Origin: Campylobacterales bacterium
GTDB taxonomy: Bacteria; Campylobacterota; Campylobacteria; Campylobacterales; Sulfurimonadaceae
Reading direction: 5' to 3'
NCBI GenBank assembly: GCA_014859655.1
Contig: JACUTT010000012.1
Location: forward strand, 1 to 51,305
DNA: 51,305 bases
Below are positions 43,755 through 51,305 of this stretch, piece after piece (the stretch's first letter is position 1; each line of letters opens with the position of its first letter). The translations under genes and the position numbers were made by a program. The notes under the pieces were generated by a model, which worked only from the letters and a program-made list of their open reading frames with translations, was not told the origin of the DNA and did no database searches.

Positions 43755-44540
43755 TCAGCCGAACTTGCCCGTGATGTACTCCTCGGTGAGTTTTTCACAA
43801 GGGGTGACGAAGAGATCTTCGGTGCGTCCAAGCTCGATCAGATCGCCAAGATACATAAAGCCCGTGTAGTCGCTTACCCGCGCGGCCTGCTGCATATTGT
43901 GCGTCACGATCAGGATGGAGACCTTCTCTTTGAGCTCGATGATAAGCCTCTCTATCCCCTGCGTGGAGATCGGGTCAAGCGCGGAAGTCGGCTCGTCAAA
44001 AAGAAGCACCTCGGGCTCGACAGCAATGGCCCTGGCGATACACAGACGCTGCTGCTGGCCGCCGGAAAGCCCGTTGGCGTCATGTTTCAATCGCGCACTG
44101 GTCTCTTTCCAGATCGCGGCATCTTTGAGGGCTTTTTCCACGCGGTCGGCAAGCTCGCTCTTGTTCTTGATCCCTTTGAGACGAAGGCCGTAGGCGACGT
44201 TGTCAAAAATGCTCATCGGAAAAGCCGTCGGTTTTTGAAAGATCATCCCGATCTGCGTGCGAAGCTTGATCATGTCCTCTTTTTCTTGGAGGATATTGCG
44301 CCCTTCAAAAAGTATCTCGCCCGCGTAGCTGTTTCCCGGATAGAGATCGTGCATGCGGTTGAAAGAGCGAAGCAGGGTCGTCTTGCCGCAGCCTGATGGC
44401 CCGATCAGCGCGGTGACTCTGTTCTTGGCGATCGGCATCGAGATATTTTTGAGATTGGGTTCATCTGAACCGGCGTAGGTGAACTCGAAATTTTTGACCT
44501 CGATGGCTTTGTCTTCGGTAATATCAATAATAGTAGGCAT
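43755..44540 (-). CDS. pstB: Phosphate ABC transporter ATP-binding protein
   Basis: PstB of 261 aa, the ATPase of the high-affinity phosphate importer. Walker [10 protein letters not shown], signature LSGGQQQRL, Walker [14 protein letters not shown] and the switch THNMQQAAR are present; the last segment is PstB-specific. The frame can be read 35 codons further upstream, but that is pstA sequence. The ATG at 44540 ([10 protein letters not shown]) leaves a 2-bp gap to pstA. Confidence 0.96.
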   Translation of the reverse strand: MPTIIDITEDKAIEVKNFEFTYAGSDEPNLKNISMPIAKNRVTALIGPSGCGKTTLLRSFNRMHDLYPGNSYAGEILFEGRNILQEKEDMIKLRTQIGMIFQKPTAFPMSIFDNVAYGLRLKGIKNKSELADRVEKALKDAAIWKETSARLKHDANGLSGGQQQRLCIARAIAVEPEVLLFDEPTSALDPISTQGIERLIIELKEKVSILIVTHNMQQAARVSDYTGFMYLGDLIELGRTEDLFVTPCEKLTEEYITGKFG

Positions 44541-44542
44541 GA

Positions 44543-45388
44543 TTATTTTCTCTTTCGTTTGATTAGTATCAGACGGCCCAAAATATTCAGGCCGAGGATA
44601 AACATGGAGAGGATAAAGGCGGCGGCCCATCCAAGTTTCTGCCAATCCTCGTAAGGACTGGTCGCATAGTTAAACATCGTGACGGTCAGCGAGGCGATGG
44701 GCTGGCTCAGGTCCGTGTTTAAAAAGTTGTCGTTAAAGGAGGTGAAAAGAAGGGGTGCCGTCTCGCCTGAGACGCGCGCTACTCCCAACAGGACACCGGT
44801 CAGAATGCCTGTCTTTGCGCCGCGGATAACGACCTGCAGGATCACCTTGTATTTCGGCGCACCCAGGGCGAAGGCGGCCTCTCTGAGCGTCGAGGGAACA
44901 AGCTGCAGCATGTCGTCTGTTGTGCGCAGGATCACGGGAACCATGATGATTGTGAGTGCAATGATCCCTGCCCAGCCGCTGAAGTTGCCCATGGGTGCAA
45001 CGAAAATGGCGTAGACGAAAGAACCGATGACGATAGAGGGTGCAGACATCATAATATCTGAAACATCGCGTATCACATTGGCCAGTCTTGACTTCAGACC
45101 GCCGTACTCGCTCAGATAGGTCCCGCCAAAAATACCCAAAGGAACGCCGATAAGCGTAGCGATACCGACAAGCAGCAGCTGGCCGATAAGCGCATGTTTC
45201 AGTCCGCTCTGCTCATATCCCGGAGGTGCACCCTCGTAGATGAAGATGTTCCAGTTGATCGCTTCGATGCCGTTGATGACCAGTACAGAGAGTATCCAGA
45301 GCAAAAAAGCGATTCCGATTGCAGCCGAGAGGGTAGAGAGGACCATAACAATTTTGTTTGTCAGGATGCGTTTTTCAGTGTGGGTCAT
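44543..45388 (-). CDS. pstA: Phosphate ABC transporter permease PstA
   Basis: Inner-membrane permease of 281 aa with six predicted membrane segments and the cytoplasmic loop [18 protein letters not shown] that contacts PstB. The frame extends upstream only over pstC. The ATG at 45388 (MTHTEKRIL) overlaps the pstC stop by 4 nt, so the two permeases are translationally coupled. It pairs with PstC to form the channel. Confidence 0.95.
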   Translation of the reverse strand: MTHTEKRILTNKIVMVLSTLSAAIGIAFLLWILSVLVINGIEAINWNIFIYEGAPPGYEQSGLKHALIGQLLLVGIATLIGVPLGIFGGTYLSEYGGLKSRLANVIRDVSDIMMSAPSIVIGSFVYAIFVAPMGNFSGWAGIIALTIIMVPVILRTTDDMLQLVPSTLREAAFALGAPKYKVILQVVIRGAKTGILTGVLLGVARVSGETAPLLFTSFNDNFLNTDLSQPIASLTVTMFNYATSPYEDWQKLGWAAAFILSMFILGLNILGRLILIKRKRK

Positions 45389-46248
45389 GAGACAGCTCGC
45401 TTTCCGCGGTTCAAAAAGGCGTATTTGGCAAAGGCAATGATCACAAAGCTGATCACAAAAAGGACCAGTGCCAGATAGAAGAGGCTTGAGAAGTAGAGCG
45501 CGCCGTCTGCCTCGGTAAACTCGTTGGCCAGGGCAACGGGGATAGAGGTTGCCGGATCGGTGATAAGCGAGGGGATCTTGTGGACATTTCCCATGACGAA
45601 GGTAACCGCCATCGTCTCTCCTATAGCACGGCCAAGAGCCAGGATCGCAGCCCCGATGATTCCCGCTTTTGCATAGGGGATGACGACATCTTTGACCACA
45701 TCCCATTTTGTTCCGCCCAGGGCGTAGGCAGACTCTTTTAAGATGTCAGGCGTGGTGTTCATCGCGTCACGAGTCACAGCCGCCATAAAGGGAAGGATCA
45801 TGATCGCCAGCACGATTCCCGCCGTCAGCAGACCGATACCCAGTCCCCCAAAGAGATCGCGAATAATGGGCACAAAATAGAAAAGTCCCCACATGCCGTA
45901 GACAACGGAGGGAATGGCCGCCAGGAGCTCGATGGATACACCGACAGGTGTTTTGAATATTTGCGGGGAGATCTCGCTCAGAAAGATAGAAACGCCGATC
46001 GCCAGAGGAACAGCGATGAACATGGCCAGCGCCGTTGACAAAATCGAACCCACTATAGCCGGCAGGGCTCCGAATTTCTCGAGGTTTGGCGCCCATTTGG
46101 TGTCGATGAGGAAACTAAGACCAAGCGCATCCATAGCGGGCTTGGCCTCGTCCAGCAAGACACCGAAGATGGCGCCGGTTACAAGAAGGGTGAGAAGGGC
46201 AATGCTGAGTGTTGATAGGTGGAAAAACCTGTCAAGGAATCTGTTCAT
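45385..46248 (-). CDS. pstC: Phosphate ABC transporter permease PstC
   Basis: Permease of 287 aa with about six membrane segments. The EAA-like loop reads ALGGTKWDVVKDVVIPYA and the region ELLAAIPSVVYGMWGLF is typical of PstC. The gene is first in the pstCAB operon. No pstS (periplasmic phosphate-binding protein) or phoU lies next to it; upstream is an MscS channel gene 65 bp away. GTAACC is repeated with an 11-bp period at 46312-46328 upstream, a possible regulatory site. Confidence 0.95.
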   Translation of the reverse strand: MNRFLDRFFHLSTLSIALLTLLVTGAIFGVLLDEAKPAMDALGLSFLIDTKWAPNLEKFGALPAIVGSILSTALAMFIAVPLAIGVSIFLSEISPQIFKTPVGVSIELLAAIPSVVYGMWGLFYFVPIIRDLFGGLGIGLLTAGIVLAIMILPFMAAVTRDAMNTTPDILKESAYALGGTKWDVVKDVVIPYAKAGIIGAAILALGRAIGETMAVTFVMGNVHKIPSLITDPATSIPVALANEFTEADGALYFSSLFYLALVLFVISFVIIAFAKYAFLNRGKRAVS

Positions 46249-46311
46249 ATTTTTTCCGTTTTTATCCCTTGGTTCAAGGATAATATTTGTTTCGGAATTT
46301 TATTGCAGTTT

Positions 46312-46328
46312 GGTTACAAAGAGGTTAC
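46312..46328 (-). promoter_or_regulatory. Direct GTAACC repeats upstream of pstC
   Basis: On the minus strand GTAACC occurs twice, 11 bp apart (one helical turn), about 65-80 nt before pstC and overlapping the end of the mscS-type gene. Pho boxes are also direct repeats of 11-bp period, but the sequence differs and the distance to a TATTAT (46280-46285) is larger than usual. Confidence 0.25.
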
Positions 46329-48164
46329 CAACTCTTTTCTTTGCATCTCACTGCCGGAGAGATAGAGGGTTTGTGCAGGCAGGGCAAACTCAATGGCATG
46401 TTTTTTCAAAATCTCCAAAATGCTGTAGAGAAGCTCCTCTTTGATCCGGTACCACTCTTCTCTGTCTGTCGAACGGCTGAAGACCTGAACCAAAACGCTC
46501 ATATGTGAAGGGTCAAGTTTGTCGAGATAGATAAAACGGTCTTTTTTCAGTCCGAGCAGATGGCGCGTAGAGACAAATAGCGCCTTGCTGGACTCGTTTT
46601 CATAGCGTTCGATATCATCGCTTTGGACAAGGTTGGGGTCGGAGGCGATCATGTAGCGGATCTCCTCTATCGCCTCTTTGAGCAGCGCAAGATCGGTGTT
46701 GTAGGATACGGCGATACTTGTCTTTATCTCGCGGCCCAGTCGCCGTCTACTCCAGTTTACTATGGGTTTGAGCGCGGCTTCGGCATTGGGCATGATGATA
46801 AGCGAGTTGTCAAAAGCGCGGATCTGTGTAGAACGCAGACCGACCTTGACTACCTCGCCCTCAAGCGTTCCGATGCTGATAAAGTCTCCCTGAGAGAAGG
46901 TGTCGTCAAGCAGAAGGTTAAGCGAACCAAAAAGATTGGCAATGCTCTCTTTTGCGGCAAGGGCAATGCCGATACCGAAGATCCCCAACGAGGCAAGCAC
47001 CGTCTGAAGTCCCACGCCCATCTTGTTGAGGTAGAAGACAAAGGCAGAGATAATGATGAGACTTTTGAGCATATCAAGGGAGAGCGAGAGCAGGGCTTTT
47101 TGGTTTTCGCTGCTGTTCTTCGTCTCAAAATAGCCGATGACAAGATAGGCCAGAAGTTCCATGGCCAGATAGGCACCCGCAAAGACATAGGTGAAAATGA
47201 TAAAGGACTGCAGCAGCGAACTGGGCAGCAGAGGATACATCAGTGTCAAGATCAGATAGTACAGGCCTGTTACGCCCAGCAGAAGTTTGATGGGGCGTAG
47301 AAGCTTGTTATTTTCGTAGTGCTTGAAACTCAAAAAACTAAACCGCAAGACCCATTGAGAAAGATGCAGACTCCCCCAGAATAGAATAGCGACAACCGCA
47401 ACCGCAACCAGTTTTCCGCTGTTGAGGTAAAGAAAACTGATCTTTTTGTTCAGCCAGCGCGCCGAAGGAGCAGAATTTACGCTGTTGATGATGTCGCTAT
47501 AGTGGATCAGGGTAAAGATGGTATTTTGAGTAAGAAGTTTGGCATTGTCTGCGGTAAAGTCAAGCAGCTGAGCATAGGTCTCGGTGGCACTGATATAGGA
47601 TTTGAAATTTTTTCGCGTAGCTTCGGCCAGAGGGTTGGTGTCGTCGGCTACACTTCTGTAGATCTGCATAAACCTCTCTTTTTCTCCCAGGGGGAGGTCC
47701 AGTCGCATCTTTTTACTGAACTCGAGGATCTCTTTTTCGCTGGCATAGGCTTTGACCATACTTGACAATCCGATAATATAGGCATTGATAGCGTCGAGCT
47801 GCTCCAGGTAGGCGAGTGCGATCTGATCGCGTTTGACGGCGGTGCTGTTTCCCAGCTTGATATTTAATGCAATGCGGCTTTTGAGAAACTGAGTCTCTTT
47901 TTGAAATTCATCCTGGAGAATGAAGCCTTCCGAGTAGGGGTCCTCTTTGATGCTTAACAGTATGTCCTGCAGATAGCTACGGGTCTGCTTGAACATCTTC
48001 TGCATTTCCTCATCGCTCACGGGAGCCGTGTCTTCAAAGGCTTTTACCTGGAGGGTCTGAATCTGTTTTATGGGGTAGAGAACAGGGGTTTCGAGCAAAA
48101 TATTTTTTGCGTCATAAGCAGACAAGAGAGAGAAGAAAAAAAGAAGAGAAAAAAGAATACGCAT
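46314..48164 (-). CDS. MscS-family mechanosensitive channel, large form
   Basis: Membrane protein of 616 aa. A signal peptide (residues 1-16) leads a helical periplasmic domain of about 200 residues (KQTRSYLQDIL, coiled-coil-like). Several membrane segments follow, then the MscS pore helix and beta domain (LGIFGIGIALAAKESIANLFG, DDTFSQGDFISIGTLEGEV, GLRSTQIRAFDN). The C-terminal cytoplasmic part is complete. Such channels release solutes under hypo-osmotic stress. It shares its strand with pstCAB but has its own upstream region. Confidence 0.92.
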   Translation of the reverse strand: MRILFSLLFFFSLLSAYDAKNILLETPVLYPIKQIQTLQVKAFEDTAPVSDEEMQKMFKQTRSYLQDILLSIKEDPYSEGFILQDEFQKETQFLKSRIALNIKLGNSTAVKRDQIALAYLEQLDAINAYIIGLSSMVKAYASEKEILEFSKKMRLDLPLGEKERFMQIYRSVADDTNPLAEATRKNFKSYISATETYAQLLDFTADNAKLLTQNTIFTLIHYSDIINSVNSAPSARWLNKKISFLYLNSGKLVAVAVVAILFWGSLHLSQWVLRFSFLSFKHYENNKLLRPIKLLLGVTGLYYLILTLMYPLLPSSLLQSFIIFTYVFAGAYLAMELLAYLVIGYFETKNSSENQKALLSLSLDMLKSLIIISAFVFYLNKMGVGLQTVLASLGIFGIGIALAAKESIANLFGSLNLLLDDTFSQGDFISIGTLEGEVVKVGLRSTQIRAFDNSLIIMPNAEAALKPIVNWSRRRLGREIKTSIAVSYNTDLALLKEAIEEIRYMIASDPNLVQSDDIERYENESSKALFVSTRHLLGLKKDRFIYLDKLDPSHMSVLVQVFSRSTDREEWYRIKEELLYSILEILKKHAIEFALPAQTLYLSGSEMQRKELVTSL

Positions 48165-48297
48165 AAAAACCTCTAAACTAGTGGGCTGCCTGTCAAGAAC
48201 ACCCTGTAAAAAGGGCTTCTCCTGACAAAAGTGCTAATATTATAACGCAGATCCATACTAAAAAAACCGACAACAAGAAAACGCTCGCAGAGCAAAA

Positions 48298-49458
48298 TCA
48301 TCTTCCAACAATCATATGCAATTCACTGTCATAGCGATATTCAAGGATATCCCCGGTAAGTATCATTTCTATTGTTTTTTCAATAATTTCAAAAGGAGCA
48401 ATAAACCACTCTCTGGGCATATGACGTTGTCCTTCATTGTCAAATATATCGATACTCAGGCATGATGAACCAAAGAAGCGATGGAGGAGCTGTTCAAGCT
48501 TATGCGGGTTCATGTTATAACACTCATACACACTAACGATAGAAACGGGTGCCATAAGATAGGTTGGCTCATTTTCAGAATTTTTGATTCGTTCTTTGAC
48601 ATCGATTTTTGAGAAACCAATTTTGTACAGATGCTCAATTGATTGGATATCAGGATGGGTACTTTTGGACTTTAAAATATAAATATACCCGGTGGATTCG
48701 TCTTCATTGGTAATGCCGGCTAATTTATCAAGTACCTTTTCGTCATGCTCGGTTATACGTCGACCGTTTCGATACAGTTCTCTTGATAATGATCGAAGTA
48801 GTAAGTCAGATTCTGTTCCATTCTCAAAAATACATCGTAATCTGGCATTGGTTTTTCCGTTGACTTGTTCTGTTCTTCCCTTTTTAGCTATGTAAACCAT
48901 CACGCCTTTTAAAATGAAAAAGGAGCCTTGGTGAATATCTTGTTCATTGGCGAATGGGAGCATTCTTCTTTTCTCATTGGCTAAATCAGCATGGCAGGCT
49001 TTAAATAAGTGCTCAAATTTTTCAAAATCTTTACACGGCTTTTGATTTGCTCGGTATTCAGGCATCTGTATTTCTTTCGGCACATGTTTGAGAGTGAAAA
49101 TATCCTCATCATCGTCCAAAATTCCAAATGCATCACCGCTCAAAATATCCTCTATGGAGTTGATTTCAAGCTCTTGTGCAATTTCTAAAAGATTATGACG
49201 GTCATGCGCTTGAAGTGAATCCATCTTGTCGGGATTTTCACGCAATCCTTTGAGTCTTGAAAAAAGTGTCGCTTCCTGCATATCTTTCATATTTTTTTGG
49301 GGTTCTCGCTGATGTTTATCGATAAATCCATTAATCTCTTCAAAAGAGGCAGTGAGACGTTCGTCTTCGTTTCGTGCCGGAGAGGATTTTGCTTTTACTT
49401 CCAACAATCCCAAGGGGTCATTTGTAAAAATTTCGAGGAGTTTGGCAGTATTGTCCAT
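48298..49458 (-). CDS. GIY-YIG nuclease-family protein (T5orf172-like)
   Basis: Protein of 386 aa. The N-terminal 120 residues are acidic and of no known family. A middle segment (GSFFILKGVMVYIAKKG, then NARLRCIFENGTESDLLLRS, about 177-226) is a small beta-rich domain also found fused to GIY-YIG proteins. The C-terminal third is GIY-YIG-like: GYIYILKSKS, LYKIGFSKIDVKERI, LEQLLHRFFG and MPREWF, which contain the two Tyr, the Arg, His and Glu expected at the active site. It starts within the helicase stop (TGATG), so it is made in step with the helicase. Its role is probably nucleic-acid cleavage. Confidence 0.85.
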   Translation of the reverse strand: MDNTAKLLEIFTNDPLGLLEVKAKSSPARNEDERLTASFEEINGFIDKHQREPQKNMKDMQEATLFSRLKGLRENPDKMDSLQAHDRHNLLEIAQELEINSIEDILSGDAFGILDDDEDIFTLKHVPKEIQMPEYRANQKPCKDFEKFEHLFKACHADLANEKRRMLPFANEQDIHQGSFFILKGVMVYIAKKGRTEQVNGKTNARLRCIFENGTESDLLLRSLSRELYRNGRRITEHDEKVLDKLAGITNEDESTGYIYILKSKSTHPDIQSIEHLYKIGFSKIDVKERIKNSENEPTYLMAPVSIVSVYECYNMNPHKLEQLLHRFFGSSCLSIDIFDNEGQRHMPREWFIAPFEIIEKTIEMILTGDILEYRYDSELHMIVGR

Positions 49459-51305
49459 CAGGCTTGCATCTTCCGTTTGAGGTCTTTTAGAAATACAATC
49501 GCTTCACCCATACGTTTTTCGAGAGGATCAAACGCGTTGATATCCGGCTGCACCCCTTTGTCTTTGATAAACTGATTGATTTTAGGCCATAGCAAAATAG
49601 CCTCTTCTTCACTCATTTGTATTCGGGTTGCTTCGATGGATTCTTGAATCAGTTTCAATACCTTCGTCGTCACCGATTTGGAGAGAATTTCAAAGGCTCT
49701 TTGAAACGGATTAACACTATCAATCAGGTCTATGTGTAGATCATCGATATTAACGAATTTCCCTGCCATAGAGATAAACTGCTTACCGCCACTTTCTTTG
49801 ATCTCTCCGCTTTTAATAACCGAATCAACAACAACATGCTGACGTAATTGTTCAACTTCGTCATCGCTTAGATCGGGATATTTGATTTTGATAATCTTTG
49901 GAATCAGGACTTTATTAATCACTTCGGGATCAACATTCCCCGGCATCGCTTTGAGCATCGTATCATCTTGCAGAATCGTTGCTTTGAGATCATTGAGATC
50001 GGATTCGATGATGTCTTCGACTCTTTTACTGGTTGGCTTTTTAAACCCTCTGATTTTCATCTCTCCGGGTTTATTTCCCTCATTGTCATTTTCCATACGG
50101 GGCTTGAAGTTGAAATTCGGTGCCAATACCTGCTCCATCAACAATGAGGCGGTAATTGCTTTGAGCATATTGTTTACCGAAAGTTTCACTGCCATATCGG
50201 TGGCATCGGGTTGTGCGATAAGGTTCGTGAACTGTGCATGGGTCTTGTTATCACTGTCGCGGGTGGCACGGCCGATAATTTGAATAATCTCAGTAAGAGA
50301 GCTTCGATAGCCTACGGTCAGAGCATGTTCACAATACGGCCAGTCAAACCCCTCTTTTGCCATACCAAGAGCGATAATAAGATCCATATCCTCCATGCAG
50401 TCGATGTTTCGCAGATAGGTGACGATTTTTTCTCTATCTTTGGGATCATCATTGACCAAATCAGCTACTTTGATAATCTTGCCGTCCCCATGACGTTTCA
50501 CATGGACAACCCCATTCTCATCTACTTGTTCAACAATACCGATCATGTCCAAAATCGTATCGACTTCCTTGTGCTTATCTTTGGTTGATTCACCTGAATT
50601 GACATTGGGGATATGCAGAATCGTTTTTTTGTCCGTGTCCAGTACCTCTTCGATGGCGGAGGTATATTTCCCTTGATAAAAGTGATACCCGATCCCCAAC
50701 GATTTGAGATACTCATACCCATTTAATTGCTCGTAATAGTTATAGGTCACTTTGGTAAATTTCGATTCATCTTCGGGTAATAAAATCGGGACACTGTCCC
50801 CTCTAAAATACGAACCCGTCATGGCGACGATGTGAACATTTGACTTGGCCATAACAGAGCGAAGAAGCTCTCCCAAACGACTCTCACCATCCACCGATAC
50901 GTGGTGAAATTCGTCAATAGCTAAAAGAGTGCCGTTAAACTTGCTCTCTTCAAGTTGTTCAAATGCAAACCGTAACGTTGAATGGGTACAGATCAAAATC
51001 TTCTCATCGCTCGCCAAAAACTTTTTAAACGCTTCGACTTTACTTCCTTCTCCTCCGGGAGTACAGAGATTATAAATAGGGTTTGGTTCCCAATCCGCAT
51101 AAAATCCGTGCATCATCAGATTTGTCGTTCCGAATGATCCACCGATGGAGCGTTCCGGTACGGCTACAATCGCTTTTTTAATCCCTTGATGGATGAGCTT
51201 ATCCAGAGCGATAAACATCAATGCTCTTGATTTACCCGATGCCGGAGGAGCTTTTAGAAGGAGGTATTGAGCATTTCGTGCCGCAAAGGCGCGTTCTTGC
51301 ATCTG
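49458..51305 (-). CDS. Superfamily 2 DEAD/DEAH-type helicase, partial
   Basis: At least 615 residues; the frame is open at the right edge of the window, so the N-terminus is missing. Motif I is KAPPASGKS, motif II is DEFHH, motif III TGSYFR and motif VI IIGRATRDSDN, giving a type III restriction / UvrB-like helicase. About 230 residues of helical sequence follow, with no known domain. It overlaps the GIY-YIG gene by 1 nt. Such pairs occur in defence islands; the function of this pair is not known to me. It may act as a DNA translocase feeding the nuclease. Confidence 0.88.
   Translation of the reverse strand, partial: QMQERAFAARNAQYLLLKAPPASGKSRALMFIALDKLIHQGIKKAIVAVPERSIGGSFGTTNLMMHGFYADWEPNPIYNLCTPGGEGSKVEAFKKFLASDEKILICTHSTLRFAFEQLEESKFNGTLLAIDEFHHVSVDGESRLGELLRSVMAKSNVHIVAMTGSYFRGDSVPILLPEDESKFTKVTYNYYEQLNGYEYLKSLGIGYHFYQGKYTSAIEEVLDTDKKTILHIPNVNSGESTKDKHKEVDTILDMIGIVEQVDENGVVHVKRHGDGKIIKVADLVNDDPKDREKIVTYLRNIDCMEDMDLIIALGMAKEGFDWPYCEHALTVGYRSSLTEIIQIIGRATRDSDNKTHAQFTNLIAQPDATDMAVKLSVNNMLKAITASLLMEQVLAPNFNFKPRMENDNEGNKPGEMKIRGFKKPTSKRVEDIIESDLNDLKATILQDDTMLKAMPGNVDPEVINKVLIPKIIKIKYPDLSDDEVEQLRQHVVVDSVIKSGEIKESGGKQFISMAGKFVNIDDLHIDLIDSVNPFQRAFEILSKSVTTKVLKLIQESIEATRIQMSEEEAILLWPKINQFIKDKGVQPDINAFDPLEKRMGEAIVFLKDLKRKMQA

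Noticed and set aside
44541-44645. N-terminal extension of pstB into pstA
   Set aside because: It overlaps the real pstA C-terminus in another frame; the ATG at 44540 fits the family.
45389-45706. N-terminal extension of pstA
   Set aside because: It is a shadow of pstC; the extension is Cys/Arg/Pro-rich and unlike a permease.

Overview
The window is chromosomal DNA from a member of the Campylobacterota (Epsilonproteobacteria), most like the Sulfurimonas/Sulfuricurvum group. The evidence is gene content and order: ruvC divergent from dnaA, then dnaN and gyrB; an RNase J with a long N-terminal extension overlapping rsmA; hisF, a nucleoside-phosphorylase-like gene and rlmN in a row; a desulforubrerythrin with both an N-terminal and a C-terminal iron site; ThyX in place of ThyA; and a fliK-flgD-flgE flagellar block with sigma-54-type promoters. 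The base composition looks moderate (mid-40s % GC by eye). No tRNA, rRNA, CRISPR array or intact insertion sequence was seen.

Layout. 1-240: tandemly duplicated hairpin repeats behind rnj. 241-6652: rnj, rsmA, a lipoprotein and a hypothetical gene on the minus strand; hisF, a PNP-like gene, rlmN and a 34-residue membrane protein on the plus strand. 6653-8390: a decayed ORF, the desulforubrerythrin gene, then about 800 bp of AT-rich non-coding DNA with a MITE-like hairpin and a cluster of DnaA-box-like sites. 8391-15370: an OlsF-type bifunctional acyltransferase, an RluA-type pseudouridine synthase, purB and nrdA, with two perfect parS sites at 10321 and 11085. 15576-22351: typA, selO, nrdB, a nitrilase-family hydrolase, pcm and a methyltransferase. 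22501-28616: low-molecular-weight phosphatase, a secreted nuclease-like protein, fliK, flgD and two hook-protein genes. 28656-32018 (minus): dgt, two related Cys-rich lipoproteins, a double-length thyX, and a small gene interrupted by an in-frame TGA. 32118-37905: the replication origin region, ruvC / oriC1 / dnaA / oriC2 / dnaN / gyrB. 37984-42170: a degenerate GGDEF-EAL protein, queF, a DUF2062 protein, a CCA-type nucleotidyltransferase and a hypothetical gene. 42461-42766: a DUF2202 remnant. 42829-48164: an outer-membrane barrel, pstBAC (no pstS) and an MscS channel. 48298-51305: a GIY-YIG nuclease coupled to a superfamily 2 helicase cut by the window edge.

How it fits together. The core is an origin-proximal housekeeping region: replication start (dnaA, dnaN, gyrB, bipartite oriC), segregation (parS pair about 22 kb from dnaA) and dNTP supply and control (nrdA, nrdB, thyX, dgt). 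Translation and RNA maintenance genes (rsmA, rnj, rlmN, typA, rluA-type, cca, queF) are interspersed. The most accessory-looking part is the helicase plus GIY-YIG nuclease pair at the right end, which resembles a defence or restriction-like module. Other points of interest are a DnaA-box cluster far from oriC, a short repeat whose end lies inside a reading frame, an in-frame TGA, and several small genes and gene remnants.
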